Shown: positions 35,229-46,627 of the stretch, in pieces
Layout of the letters: every line of letters starts with the position of its first letter
Position numbering within the stretch: position 1 is the stretch's first letter
From: Bubalus kerabau
Lineage: Eukaryota; Chordata; Mammalia; Artiodactyla; Bovidae
Reading direction: 5' to 3'
Assembly (NCBI RefSeq): GCF_029407905.1
Contig: NC_073635.1
Coordinates: 42,585,501-42,649,500, forward strand
Length of the DNA stretch: 64,000 nucleotides
Made by a program: the position numbers and the translations under genes
Notes under the pieces: generated by a model
What the model was told of the DNA's origin: nothing
What the model saw: only the letters and a program-made list of their open reading frames with translations
Database searches by the model: none

Positions 35229-35407
35229 CTATACTGTACTAGTATGTGTTTAATATATTAGTATAGAAAGTTACACTACTGTTATCCCTAGGTTATAAAC
35301 AATCAGGGATGCAGAAAAAAAATTAAACATGCATATTTTAAAATCAATACTGACTGCTTCTTCTATGATTTAGAGGATTTGGATTAATTCTTCCCTAGAT
35401 AATTGGT

Positions 35408-35677
35408 CAGAGAACACAATGGCACCCCACTCCAGTACTCTTGCCTGGAAAATCCCATGGATGGAGGAGCCTGGTAGGCTGCGCTCCATGGGGTCGCGAA
35501 GAGTCGGACACATCTAAGCGACTTCACTTTCACTTTTCACTTTCATGCATTGGAGAAGGAACTGGCAACCCACTCCAGTGTTCTTGCCGGGAGAATCCCA
35601 GGGACGGGGGCGCCTGGTGGGCTGCTGTCCATGGGTTCGCACAGAGTTGGACACGACTGAAGCGACTTAGCAGCAGC
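35408..35677 (+). mobile_element. Bov-A2 SINE
   Basis: Complete dimer with (AGC)n tail, TSD AGATAATTGGT (35397-35407 and 35678-35688). Opposite in direction to its neighbour 180 bases upstream, giving a potential inverted pair. Confidence 0.95.
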
Positions 35678-35688
35678 AGATAATTGGT

Positions 35689-36414
35689 TCACTTTATAGA
35701 AACATGGTTTGGTTCTCAAACTTGTTTGTAAAAATTAAAGTGCCCCTTTCCTTTTATTTTCTTTTTTCTTTTTAAAATTATGTATGACAACAAACTTACA
35801 GGAGACTTGGAAAATACAGAAGAAAGTTACATATAGTTCCACTAAATATTATAATAGTTTTTCAATATAGATACATTAACATTTTAGTTGGAGTTTAAAT
35901 ATAAAATTCTCAAAAAATTAATAGAATGATAAATAGACAGAAAACTAGAAGGATATAGTAGACCTGAAAATCGCTATAACCAATTCAACATAAATAAGAT
36001 TTATACAATTTTCACACAACACTATGATACAAAATTTATTTAAGTTCCCATGGACTATACACCAGTAGACACTGAAACATATCCAGGGATGTAAATTTAT
36101 CAGAATTTGTTGCATTTTGCTGAAGCTCACTGCAACTAAATACAAAGTGTGATCTTGAATAAGTTGTGAAAATTAATAATGAGTGTCCCTCTCCTTTATC
36201 AACAGAATTAGACCTTGGCTTTACACATAGAGATATGAATGGCTTCATCATAAAGTGAGAATTTAGAATTTTACAGATGAAAATGTGAGACAAACAAAAT
36301 AAAATTAAAAGAAGAAATCTGTTTTATATAGTTTTACTTATTTGTTCACTTGTTTTCCTTAAGTTGATTACATTTTCTGTATTATTTTATTTATTTATTT
36401 TCTTCTTCAGATCT
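35689..36414. other. AT-rich sequence without recognised genes
   Basis: No gene or repeat recognised; TTTATTTA-type low-complexity sequence toward the right edge. Confidence 0.5.
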
Positions 36415-36770
36415 TTTTTATTTTATTTTTTTAAATACAAATTTATTGATTTTAATTTGAGGCTAATTACTTTACAATATTTTATTGGTTTTGCCATACA
36501 TTGACATGAATCCGCCACGGGTGTACATGTGTTCCCCATCCTGAACCCCCCTCCTGCCTCCCTCCTCATACCATCCCTCTGGGTCATCCCAGTACAACAG
36601 CCTCGAGCATCCTGTATCATACATTGAACCTGGACTGGTGATTTGTTTCACATATGATAATATACATGTTTCAATGCCATTCTCCCAAATTATCCCACCC
36701 TTGCCCTCTCCCACAGAGTCCAAAAGACTGTTCTATACATCTGTGTCTCTTTTTCTGTCTCACATACAGG
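36415..36770 (-). mobile_element. Ruminant L1 3' UTR fragment
   Basis: Reversed L1 3' end: T-rich tail, GGTTTTGCCATACATTGACA, GGGTGTACATGTGTTCCCC, then CATTCTCCCAAATTATCCC and CACAGAGTCCAAAAGACTG. Homology to the copy at 43562-44192 ends at ACAGGGTTA. The open frame 36472-36723 is only the UTR read in reverse and is not a gene. Confidence 0.87.
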
Positions 36771-36940
36771 GTTAACAGCATCTCTCAAAAATAATTCCAT
36801 GATGGATTTATTTGCTTATTTATGCGACACACATTTATGACAAAATCACTCTGTATTAACAAGCATCCTTATTTGAACCATCATCTTCTTTTGTACATCA
36901 ACATCTCTAAGTCTTGAAAGATTTATAATTAATCTAAAGG

Positions 36941-37168
36941 ACAGCCTGCTAAGTCATTTCAGTCATGTCTAACTATTTGTGAACCTATGAACTGTAGCCT
37001 GCCAAGCTCCTCTGTCCATGGGATTCTTCAGGCAAGGATACTGGAGTTACTGGAGTGGTAACTCCAGTTATCATGCTCTCCTCCAGGGGATCTTCATGAC
37101 TCAGAGACAAAACCCCCATCTTGTGTATTGCAGGCAGATTCTTTACTACTGAGCCATCAGGGAAGCCC
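36941..37168 (-). mobile_element. Bov-tA SINE at the edge of Tigger1
   Basis: Reversed Bov-tA ending GGGAAGCCC, TSD AATCTAAAGG (36931-36940 and 37169-37178). Contains a local GGAGTTACTGGAGTGGTAACTCC inverted repeat (about 37043-37065) where the usual GGAGTGGGTTGCC stands. It inserted just upstream of the recognisable Tigger1 5' sequence. Confidence 0.9.
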
Positions 37169-37728
37169 AATCTAAAGGCCACCCTTATTTTATTGTGCTT
37201 TACTTTTTGTGCTTTACAAAATTGCACATTCTTTTCTTTTTTTTTTCAAATTTAAGGTTTTGGCAATCATGCATCAAGCCATCATTTAACACCATTTTTT
37301 TCAATAGCATTTTCTCACTTTGTGTCTTTAATATTTTTATAATTCTCATAACACTTAAGACTTTTTCATCATTATATTTTTATGATGATCTGTAATCAGT
37401 GATCTTTGATGTTATTATTTGTTTTGGGGCATCACAAACTGTGCCCATATAAGACGGCAAACTTAATTAAAAAATAGTATGTATAATCTGACTGGTCCAC
37501 TGACTGGCAATCCTCTCTCTCCAAACCTTCCTACTCCCAGAAACAGTGAAATGAAGCCAGGTAATAACCCTACAATGGCATCTAACTGTTTGAGTGAAAG
37601 GAAGAGTTTCACATCTCTCAGTTTTAAGTCAAAACCTAATGATTAAGTTTAGTGAAGAAGGCATGTCAAAAGCTAAGATGGCCCAAAATTAGGCCTCTTG
37701 CACTAGTTAGCTAAGCTATAAATACAAA

Positions 37729-38897
37729 GTGACCTCCGGATCATGGTAGAGATACATTTCATTTGTTTCTCCCGTTTAATCTATAAGGTGTAAAACAACC
37801 ACAACTTTACAAGGATACCTCTGCCCAGCACACTAAGATACCAGATAATTTCACATATCTGTATGCATAACAGTGGGTCACCTGGAACAAATAGAGGAAG
37901 TATAAAATAGGGAAAGAGTAAAGGTGTTTCCTGAAATCCTGATCCTCTGGCCATGACAGCTGAACCTGCAACCCCAGAGAACCTGATAGCATCAGTGGAA
38001 GGTGTATACATGACTCTGAACTCCTGAGAGCTGTGGCACTTGTGACCATTGGTAACAGGGAAGCAATGGTGCCTGAGACTTCATCCCTCTAGCCACAAAA
38101 GGACACGTGACTCTGAACGTGTAATCCCCCACCCACAACAAATATAGCAAAGGTGCCCATGAAACTCTCAATACCCTCAACTTCCCATCACCTTTCAGAG
38201 GCAGAACCTGTAATTACAGTTTTCCCAGATGTAGTGGAAGAGCACATCATCCTGGTGCCACAGAGTTTGTTGCCAATGACCCTGGAGGCAAAAGAAGTGA
38301 TAATGAGTGGTAGGGTGAAGCTCTGACAAAAAGGGGGAGGGTGGAAAGTGACAATTCTGAAATATAACCAGAGGGAGCTCAAGAAAGGGAAACCCAAACT
38401 TGAGCTATTATATCATCTACCAGAAAACAAAAGAAAGACTTCTGATTTCTAAATTATTGAATTTTTAAAATCAAATAGAAATGTATAGAAGTAGTGAATC
38501 ACAATGTTGTGTAATAGGAATTAGCATTATTCTAGGGGAACAATACTTAAAAAGCAAACAAAAAGGACAGACATCAGATCAAATATCTGGTTACTGGAGG
38601 CAGAGGATGTGGGGATGAGGAGTTGGATGAAGGCAATCAAAAGGTACAGACTCCAAGTTATATTTTAAATATAGGAACATAATGTACAAAATGATTGATA
38701 TAATTAACATATAAGACATATAAAAACATAATTCCATTGCTCTGTTATATATGGAAGTTGATAAGCGAGTTAATCCTAAGAGTTCTCATCACAATAAAAT
38801 GTTTTTCTATTTATTTAATACTGTTTCTATATGAGATGATGTTTCTTAAACTTAACTCTGATAATCATTTCACTGATGAATGTAAGTCAAAAAAATG
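37729..38897 (+). mobile_element. Insertion in Tigger1, probably an old L1 3' UTR
   Basis: Tigger1 stops at about 37728 and resumes at about 38898 with GGGAAATTAAAATTGCTACT. The right part (about 38590-38897: AGTTGATAAGCGAGTTAATCC, AGAGTTCTCATCACAATAAAATG, TAATCATTTCACTGATG) is the familiar end of older mammalian L1 elements. The left part has repeated phrases such as GTGACTCTGAAC and GACTCTGAACTCC and probably belongs to the same UTR, but I cannot prove it. Confidence 0.5.
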
Positions 38898-39384
38898 CTT
38901 GAGGGAAATTAAAATTGCTACTCCAGTGAACACACAAATGATAAAAAAAAAAGTAAACATTTTTTATTACTGATAAGTAGAAAGTTATAGTGGTTTGGAT
39001 AGAACATCAAACCTGTCACAATATTAACCTCAGTCAATCCTAAACCATAGCAAGGTCCTGTATTCAATTTTATGAATGCTAAGAGAGCTGAGGAGTCTAC
39101 AGAAGAAAACTTTGAAGCTAACAGAGGTTGGTTCATTAGGCTGAAGCAAAGAAGCAGTCTCCGTAACAAAAAAATACAAGTTGAAGCAGCAAGTGCTAAT
39201 GTAGAAGCTGCAGCAAGGTATCCAGAAGATCTAGCTAAGATAATGAATACAGGTGGGTGGATATACCAAACAAGAGAGTTTCAGTATAGATGAAATAGCT
39301 TTCTATTGGAAGATGTCATTGAGAAATGTCATAATTAGAGAGGAGAAAGCAATGCCTGGCTTAAAAATACAAGCTGAGTCTCTG

Positions 39385-39588
39385 CTGGGGGTTTCCGGAT
39401 GACTCAGATGGCAAAGAATCCACCTGCAATGTAGGAGCCTTAGGTTCAATCCCTGGGCCAGGAAGATCCCCTGGAGAAGGGATTGGCTATCTACTCCAGT
39501 ATTTTTGCCAAGAAAATTGCATGGACAGAGGAGCCTGGTGGGCTAAAGTCCATGGGATCGCAAAAAGTTGGACATGACTGAGTGGCTA
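39385..39588 (+). mobile_element. Bov-tA SINE in Tigger1
   Basis: Starts GGGGTTTCCGGATGACTCAG, normal body, ends GACATGACTGAGTGGCTAA. Tigger1 coding sequence continues directly on either side. Confidence 0.9.
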
Positions 39589-40707
39589 ATACTCCTGTTA
39601 GGGGCAAATGCAGCTGGTGGCTTGAAGTTGAAGCCAATGCTCATTTACCATTTTAAAAACCCCAGGGACCTTAAGAATTATGCTAAATTTACTCTGCCTA
39701 TGTTTTATAAATGGAGCAGCAAAACCTGAATGAGAGCACATCTCTTTACAGTATAATTTACTGAATATTTGAAGTCGAACTGTTGGAGTCTATCACTCAG
39801 GAAAAATTCCTTTCAAAATAATATTGCACATCACTCTCACCCAAGAGCTCTGATGGAGATGAACAATGAGAATCATGATGTTTTCAAGAATCTCATTTGT
39901 CTGTTAACACAGATTCACTTTGTGGACCATGATCAAGGAGTAATTTCAACTTTCAAGTCATATTATTTAAGAAATACATTTTAAGGCTATAGCTGCCATA
40001 GATATGTTTTCTCTAATGGATCTAGGCAAAATATACTGAAAATCTTCTGGGAAGGATTTGACATTGTAGATGCCACTTAGAATATTTATGATTCCTGAGA
40101 AGAGGTCAAAACCTTAACAGGAATTTGGAAGAAGCTCTTTCCAGCCTTCATGAATGATTTTGAGTGGTTCAAGATGTCAGTGGAGACAGTGACTATAGAT
40201 ATGGTGAAAATAGAAAGAGAACTAAAATTAGAAGTGATGTCTGAAGATGTGACTGAATATCATGGTTAAGTTTTCATGGATGATAAAACTTTCAAGGATA
40301 AGGCATTGCTTCTTGTGGTGAGCAAATAAATTGGTTTCTTGAGATGGCATCTACCCCTGATGAAAATGTTGTCAAGACTGTTGAGATGACAGCAAAACAT
40401 TTAGAATATTATACAAACTTCTTTGGCAAAGCATCAGCTGGGTTCTAGAAGACTGACTCCAATTTGAAGGAAGTTTTACTGTGGGTAAAATGGTATCAAA
40501 CAGTGTTGCTTGCTATAGAGAAATCGCTTGTGAAAGGAAGAGTCAATCTAAGTGGCAAAATTTGTTGTCTTAATTCACCACCTTAATGAATCAGCAGCAT
40601 GAATATCAAGGCAAGACCCTCCACTGAAAAAATTGAGCTGAAGCCACAGATGAGAGCATATTTTAGCAATAAGGAATTTCTAATTTAAGGTATGTGCATT
40701 GCATTTT

Positions 40708-40733
40708 GGGCTTCCCAGGTGGTGCTAGTGGTA
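40708..40733 (+). mobile_element. 26-base Bov-tA head stub
   Basis: GGGCTTCCCAGGTGGTGCTA followed by GTGGTAA matches only the first bases of the tRNA-like head. LINE-driven truncation normally removes the 5' end, so a surviving 5' stub suggests a later deletion or an unusual event. It replaces about 25 bases of the Tigger1 3' region. Confidence 0.65.
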
Positions 40734-40857
40734 ATAGACTATATAGTACAGTGTCATCATAACATTTATATTCAATGGGAAACAAACAAAAAAAGCGTGA
40801 CTCACTTTATTGTGGAGGTTTGGAACTGTATCTGATATCTGCAAAGTGTACTTGTAT

Positions 40858-41519
40858 TTCAACAAACAACAATTTTCTTTGCTTTGTATTATTTTACCTG
40901 GGCTTAGGACATCACAGCTTTTTTGGTCTTTATCCTAATACAAACAACACGGTTACCATCTCCCTGTCTTACCTTTCTAACTGATATAAAACGCTTGGTT
41001 GATGATTTGTGTTTTTTCGTTTGTTTGTTTGTTTTGTTTTTTAAAGAAAGGAGTAATAAGCAGCTATTCTTTTAATAATTCTCTGCCTACTGGGTAAATT
41101 ATCTTTACATATTGCCCTTCCTAGCCATATACTGTAATGCCTCAAGCGTTCTTTTGTCTAAATTTCAGTGCTTAGTTGTGGCATAAGATAGGCACTATTA
41201 TAAGGTAAATACAAAAAATAAAAATGTCATTCTATTGCTACATTCAGTAACAGTGTGCATCCTAAAGTTTCAATAAAAACAATACGTTTATTTCAGATTT
41301 TCCTTTAATCTATGTTTAAGAAGTAGGTTATGGTTATATAACATTTTAAAGGGCAATTATTTTTTTTCTATTAAATTAAGTGCATGGTTTTCAACCCATC
41401 CTTTCATTAGTGCTTCACAGAAATGTAGAAACATGCATTTTAATAACCAGAAACCTATTCAGCTACCTTTCTATTGCTGTCTCAAACAAAAAAAAAAAGA
41501 AAAAAAAGAAAAAAAAGGG
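40858..41519. other. AT-rich sequence without recognised genes
   Basis: Includes TTTG repeats (41018-41040) and an A/G-rich run at 41489-41517. Confidence 0.5.
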
Positions 41520-43335
41520 CATCATTTACTCTGATTAACAAAATCAAGCAAACACTAAATAAGTGGAGAGATTTTCTGTGTTCATGCAGAGAAAGAATCA
41601 AGGATGTCAAGATGTCAATTCTTCCCAACTTGACCTGTAGACTCAAAGTAATTTCAATGAAATTCCAACCAGGTGTTTTATGGATCTAGGCAAACTGTCA
41701 AGTTTATACAGAGAGGCAAAAGACACAGAATACCATATAGTATTGAAGAAGGAAAAGTTGGAGGACTGATGATATTCGATGCCAAGAATTACTATGATGC
41801 TACAGTAATCAAGACAGTGTTAGTACTGGCAAAAGTAAAGTCAATTGAACACAGTAGAGATCCTTGAAATAGAATCTCACAGAGTCAACTTACCTTTGAC
41901 AAAGGAGCCAAGGCAGTACTATGGAGCAAAGATATTTTCTTCAACAAGTGGTGCTGGAATAACTGGAAATTCACTTGCAAAAAAAAATCAAAAAAATGAA
42001 TCCAGGTATAGGCTTTGAATGAATTCACGTATATATTTTGAATACAGAAATCAACTCAAAATAGATCATAGACCTAAATGTAAAATGCAAATCTATATAA
42101 CTCCTAGAAGATAATTTGGAAGAAAACCTAGATGAGATTGGGTACAGTGACGCCTTTTAGGTGCAACACCAATGACACAGCCACAAACCTGGACTTTATT
42201 CAAATTAAATGTTCTGATCTGTAAAACACAATATCTATATAGTTAGAAGATAAACCACAGACTGGGAGAAAATATTTGTAAAAGAATAACTAAAAGAGAA
42301 ATTTTATTCAAAGTATACAAAGTATAACAGAACTGGACATGGAACAACACACTGGTTCCAAATAGGAAAATGAGTACGATGAGACTGTACATTGTCACCC
42401 TGCTTATTTAACTTATATGCAGAGTACATCATGAGAAATGCTGGGCTGGAGGAAGCACAAGCTGGAATCAAGATTGCTGGGAGAAATATCAATAACCTCA
42501 GATATGCAGATGACACCACCCTTATGGCAGAAAGTGATGAGGAACTAAAGAGCCTCTTGGGTAAAGTGAAAGAGGAGAGTGAAAACGTTGGCTTAAAGCT
42601 CAACATTCAGAAAGCTAAGATCATGGCATCTGGTCCCATCACTTCATGGCCAATAGATAGGGAAACAGTGGAAACAGTGGCTGACTTTATTTTTCTGGGC
42701 TCCAAAATCACTGCAGATGGTGATTGCAGCCATGAAATTAAAAGACGCTTACTCCTTGAAAGGAAAGTTATGACCAAACTAGATAGTATATTAAGAAGCA
42801 GAGACATTACTTTGTCAACAAAGGTCCATCTAGTCAGGGCTATGGTTTTTCCAGTGGCCATGTATGGATGTGAGAGTTGGACTATAAGGAAAGCTGAGCA
42901 CCAAAGACTTGATGCTTTTGAACTGTGGTGTTGGAGAAACTCTTGAGAGCCCCTTGGACTGCAAGGAGATCCACACACTCCATCCTAAAGGAGATCAGTC
43001 CTGGTGTTCATTGGAAGGACTGATGTTGAAGCTGAAACTCCAGTACTTTGGTCACCTGATGGGAAGAGCTGACTCATTTGAAAAGACCCTGATGCTGGGA
43101 AAGATTGAGGGCAGGAGGAGAAGGGGACGGCAGAGGATGAGATGATTGGATGGCATCAACTACTCAATGGACATGGGTTTGGGTGGACTCCGGGAGTTGG
43201 TGATAGACAGGGAGGCCTGGTGTGCTGCAGTCCATGGGGTAACAAAGAGTCAGGTATGACTGAGTGACTGAACTGAACTGAACTGAACCAATACAAAGAA
43301 ATCTTAAAACCCAACAGAAAGAAAGAAAAAAAAAA
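41520..43335 (+). mobile_element. Older L1 ORF2 fragment, split by BovB
   Basis: Blocks in order: AATTCTTCCCAACTTGACC, ATTTCAATGAAATTCCAACC, GGAGGACTGATGATATTCGA (near 41760), ACAAAGGAGCCAAGGCA, AACAAGTGGTGCTGGAATAACTGG, GGAAGAAAACCTAGATGAG. All are the ORF2 C-terminal half. The open frame 41673-41867 is a short surviving piece. After the BovB (42323-43290) it resumes with ATACAAAGAAATCTTAAAAC. Confidence 0.85.
42323..43290 (+). mobile_element. BovB 3' half inserted in L1
   Basis: TSD ATACAAAG (42315-42322 and 43291-43298). It runs from RT to a (CTGAA)n tail. The open frame 42392-42946 contains SPCLFNLYAEY and YADD (residues 38-41) and ends by a frameshift in FELWCWRN; the remaining C-terminus reads on in the frame of 42909-43145 with RRRRGRQRMR. 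Confidence 0.94.
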
Positions 43336-43561
43336 ATGCACTGTAGTGTGGTCCCCAGCAGAAATGATCATCAGATATTCACAATGGTAACTATCTCAAA
43401 TGATCTATCTTGGATTGAGTTTTCCTTTCTCCTTAAGTAAACCCATACTTCTATCTCAATTCTCTAAGATATCTTCCCTAATTTATTACATATGGCTACG
43501 TGTCTAAGAATACTCTTTTCTAAAGGAAGCCAAGTTAAAATATGTCTTGATTTGCTGCTTG

Positions 43562-44192
43562 ATTTTTTTTTTAATTTTATTTTATTTTTAAACTTTACAT
43601 AACTGTATTAGTTTTGCCAAACATCAAAATGAATCCGCCACAGGTATACATGTGTTCCCCATCCTGAACCCTCCTCCCTCCTCCCTCCCCATTCCATCCC
43701 TCTGGGTCGTCCCAGTGCACCAGCCCCAAACATCCAGTATCGTGCATCGAACCTGGACTGGCAACTCGTTTCATACATGATATTTTACATGTTTCAATGC
43801 CATTCTCCCAAATCTTCCCACCCTCTCCCTCTCTCACAGAGTCCATAAGACTGTTCTATACATCAGTGTCTCTTTTGCTGTCTCGTACACAGGGTTATTG
43901 TTACCATCTTTCTAAATTCCATATATATGCGTTAGTATACTGTATTGGTGTTTTTCTTTCTGGCTTACTTCACTCTGTATAATAGGCTCCAGTTTCATCC
44001 ACCTCATTAGAACTGATTCAAATGTATTCTTTTTAATGGCTGAATAATACTCCATTGTGTATATGTACCACAGCTTTCTTATCCATTCATCTGCTGATGG
44101 ACATCTAGGTTGCTTCCATGCCCTGGCTATTATAAACAGTGCTGCGATGAACATTGGGGTACATGTGTCTCTTTCCCTTCTGGTTTCCTCAG
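43562..44192 (-). mobile_element. Young ruminant L1 3' end with perfect TSD
   Basis: 631 bases, reversed. It includes the end of ORF2 (minus-strand frame from the FIARAWKQP block to KHQYSILTHIYGI) and the entire 3' UTR with poly-A tail. Perfect 14-bp TSD TGATTTGCTGCTTG (43548-43561 and 44193-44206). The intact ORF2 end and TSD suggest a fairly recent insertion. Confidence 0.95.
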
Positions 44193-44206
44193 TGATTTGC
44201 TGCTTG

Positions 44207-44536
44207 TTTTTTAAAAAATACTTAAAAAATATTTCAAGAGATACTAGTATAGAAGAGCCTATGACACATTTAAGCCAAATCAAAGTCAAATGGCAGGACA
44301 AGATAAGTTTCCAGCTATAAGACAGTCAGAGAGTAAATTCTCCCCTAGCCTTTTTGTTTTATTTAAACTTTCAACAGGTTGGATGGAGTCCACTTAACTG
44401 AGAAAGACAATTGGCTTTACCTAGTCTGCTGATTCATAGGTTAATTTCATCCAGATATATTCTCACAGACACACTCAGGATAATATTTAATTAAATATTT
44501 TTGTACCTCCTGTCACAATCAATTTGGCATAATCTA
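44207..44536. other. Unassigned sequence
   Basis: Nothing recognised between the L1 and the BovB. Confidence 0.5.
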
Positions 44537-44946
44537 CTGTGAAGAAAGCTGAGCTCCAAAGAATTGATGCTTTTGAACTGTGGTGTTGGAGAAGACTCTT
44601 GAGAGTCCCTTGGACTGCAAGGAGATCCAACCAGTCCATCCTAAAGGAGATCAGTCCTGGGTGTTTTTTGGAAGGAATGATGCTAAAGGTGAAACTCCAG
44701 TACTTTGGCCACCTCATGCGAAGAGTTGACTCATTGGAAAAGACTCTGATGCTGGGAGGGATTGGGGACAGGAGGAGAAGGGGACGACAGAGGATGAGAT
44801 GGCTGGATGGCATCACTGACTTGATGGACATGAGTCTGAGTGAACTCCGGGAGTTGGTGATGGACATGGAGGCCTGGCGTGCTGCGATTCATGGGGTTGC
44901 AAAGAGTCGGACATGACTGAGCGACTGAACTGAACTGAACTGAACT
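44537..44946 (+). mobile_element. BovB 3' end fragment, open to the end
   Basis: Starts ACTGTGAAGAAAGCTGAG and keeps an open frame (44539-44916, 125 codons) through FELWCWRRLLRVPW, HLMRRVD and RRRRGRQRMRWLDG to the stop, with a five-unit (CTGAA) tail. Close to intact consensus; no enzyme domain present. Confidence 0.94.
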
Positions 44947-45238
44947 GAACCATTATAGCAAGTGAAAAAAAAAATTTTTAAGTTTATGAATTCTTTAGTT
45001 TCCATCATTTACAATTTAACAAAAGTAAAAATTAGGAAAGTATATTGGAAGTGAATACAAAATTGTGCATCAGGACAGCCAGGAGGATATGTTGTCTGAA
45101 AGCAAAATAAAGAAATTGTTTCAAGAAGGTGAGTAAGTTCATGTATGTTAAATGTTACTGATAACTTAAGTGAGATAAAGAGTGGATATTGGCCATTCAA
45201 TTTATTAATATGATAGCATTGTTAATTTTAACAAAGTC

Positions 45239-46432
45239 TGCCGGGAGCCGGCATATTGCATATTGAATGCATATTGCATATTGAGTGCAGCACTTTCCAC
45301 AGCATCATCTTTCAGGATCTGGAATAGCTCAGCTGGAATTCTATCACTGCCGGGAGCCAGCGTGAGGAACTCCGCCCGTGGCAAAGGTCATGAGAAAGGA
45401 GGCTCGGCATACGCAAAGGCGGGATCGAGCCTCAGGAGTTCCCCTGGAAATTCTCGAGCATCTATCCCCCAAACCAGAGTCTGCCTACTTTCTGCTTTGT
45501 GCTCTCACCTACACCTCTGACTTTACCGGGGGCTGTCCCTGACTACCTCTCTCTGAAAAAAGAGTTAGCTTACAGTTCCAGTTAATAATTCCTGGGTGTG
45601 ACAGGGTTTCAACCTACAAACTCCTTTGGAAATCCTCTAGCCTGCCTGAATAAGTTTTTCCAGCCACATGTGATTGTTTAGAGCCTCCCAACTGTGAGAG
45701 GCAGGAGATGTTCTAAACTGTCTAAATACAGATACCTTTGAGCAGTTAAAAGATTGGTTAGAAATTGTATTGGTTAAGGGTTTTTCACTTATTGGGCCAA
45801 AGTTTGCTGCTAAGTCTCCAAATCCCTTACCTGCTGTGTCCCTGGCAGTGTATTGATTAATATAATTGGTGTAAGTAGTAGCTTTAATGTGTGTAACCTT
45901 GGAGCCTTGAGTTAATTCTTTTTCTTGTTACAGCCCACCACACCTTTGCCCTATAGGAATGCAACTTTATCTAATGCTTTTGGAGGGTGGCTCCTGACCA
46001 ATCACCTTTAGAGAAAAATAAGTTTTCTGAAGAAAGGGTCTTAAAATGTTAACAGGCCTCTGGGCCAGAAGATGATGCAAATCACCTAAACTTTTGCATA
46101 TGATAAGTCTGCAGGAAGAAAGCCTGGCTTACTGCATGACTCTACCCCTTCCCCCATTATCCTCTATGCATAATTTAAGGTATAAAAACTACTTTGGAAA
46201 ATAAAGTGTGGGCCTTGTTCACCAAAACTTGGTCTCCCCATGTCGTTCTTTCTCTCACCTTCTGGCTGAATTATTCAGCCTCTTTTCTCCACTGAATTTC
46301 CTCACTGAGCTATCCTTATTCTATTACTCTTTATATCCTTAATTAACATTTAATTAAGCAGTTGTTTCCTGATCCTCCCCGACGCCGTCCCCGCTTCAAA
46401 TTCCCTGGATCCACCAGGGCTGGGCCCCGGCA
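45239..46432 (+). repeat. Class II-like solo LTR with a chimeric 5' end
   Basis: TSD AAAGTC lies directly outside (45233-45238 and 46433-46438). The left end opens TGCCGGGAGCC; this is then repeated at 45348 as TGCCGGGAGCCAGCG, where the normal LTR (as at 10482) begins. The 98 bases between are BovB-derived. TATAAAA at 46181-46187 and AATAAA at 46200-46205 mark U3/R. The right end is CCCCGGCA. It lacks the 170-base segment seen in the sister LTR at 11490-11660. Confidence 0.87.
45250..45347 (-). mobile_element. BovB fragment captured in the LTR 5' end
   Basis: Plus-strand text GAGTGCAGCACTTTCCACAG to CTGGAATTCTATCAC matches reversed BovB (compare 5238-5290). Its left part has CATATTGCATATTGA repeated twice. 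It lies between two copies of TGCCGGGAGCC and inside the LTR's TSD. Confidence 0.82.
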
Positions 46433-46519
46433 AAAGTCTGTTTTGGTATAATGATAAAACTTTAAGAGGGATTTTGTTTTTTGTTTTTTTTTTTTTTTTT
46501 TTAGATTTTCTTTATTGTT

Positions 46520-46627
46520 GTAGTTCAGTCTCCCAGTCTTTGTGACACCATGGACTGAAGCACACCAGACTTCCATATCCTTCACCATCTCCCAAAGTTC
46601 ACCCAAGTTCATGCCCATTGCATCCAT
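46520..46627 (-). mobile_element. Short BovB 3' fragment beside a T run
   Basis: GTAGTTCAGTCTCCCAGTC to CATGCCCATTGCATCCAT matches the last 110 bases of an older BovB. A T run of about 20 bases at 46483-46502 precedes it. Confidence 0.75.

Larger units (their letters stand above)
37575..40680 (+). pseudogene. Tigger1 transposase relic
   Basis: Begins at the ATG of ATGGCATCTAACTG and resumes after 38897. The longest clear piece, 39072-39293, holds the CENP-B-type DNA-binding block ending RGWFIRLKQR and the AANVEAAARYPEDLAKI-like stretch. Another at 39769-39984 has SHPRALMEMN and DHDQGVISTFKSYYLRNTF, part of the DDE catalytic region. Multiple stops, frameshifts and insertions disrupt it. The human TIGD1 protein belongs to the same family, but nothing here suggests domestication. 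Confidence 0.82.
37179..40857 (+). mobile_element. Tigger1 (pogo-type Tc1/mariner) DNA transposon, interrupted
   Basis: 5' non-coding part at about 37179-37495 (TTTTATTGTGCTTTAC, GTGATCTTTGATGTTATTAT, CCCATATAAGACGGC), then a transposase relic, and 3' end at about 40680-40857 (ACTCACTTTATTGTGGAGG...GATATCTGCAAAG) matching the decayed terminal inverted repeat. It is broken by an insertion at 37729-38897, a Bov-tA at 39385-39588 and a SINE stub at 40708-40733. Net length of about 2.3 kb agrees with Tigger1. An old eutherian transposon; inactive. Confidence 0.87.

Noticed and set aside
39072..39293. Possible functional domesticated transposase
   Set aside because: The frame is short, the rest of the transposase has stops, frameshifts and SINE insertions.
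42607..42978. 123-codon minus-strand frame
   Set aside because: Antisense of the BovB RT region.
43595..43846. 83-codon frame shared with 36472-36723
   Set aside because: The two related frames are the L1 3' UTR read in the same orientation at two copies; UTR, not a gene family.
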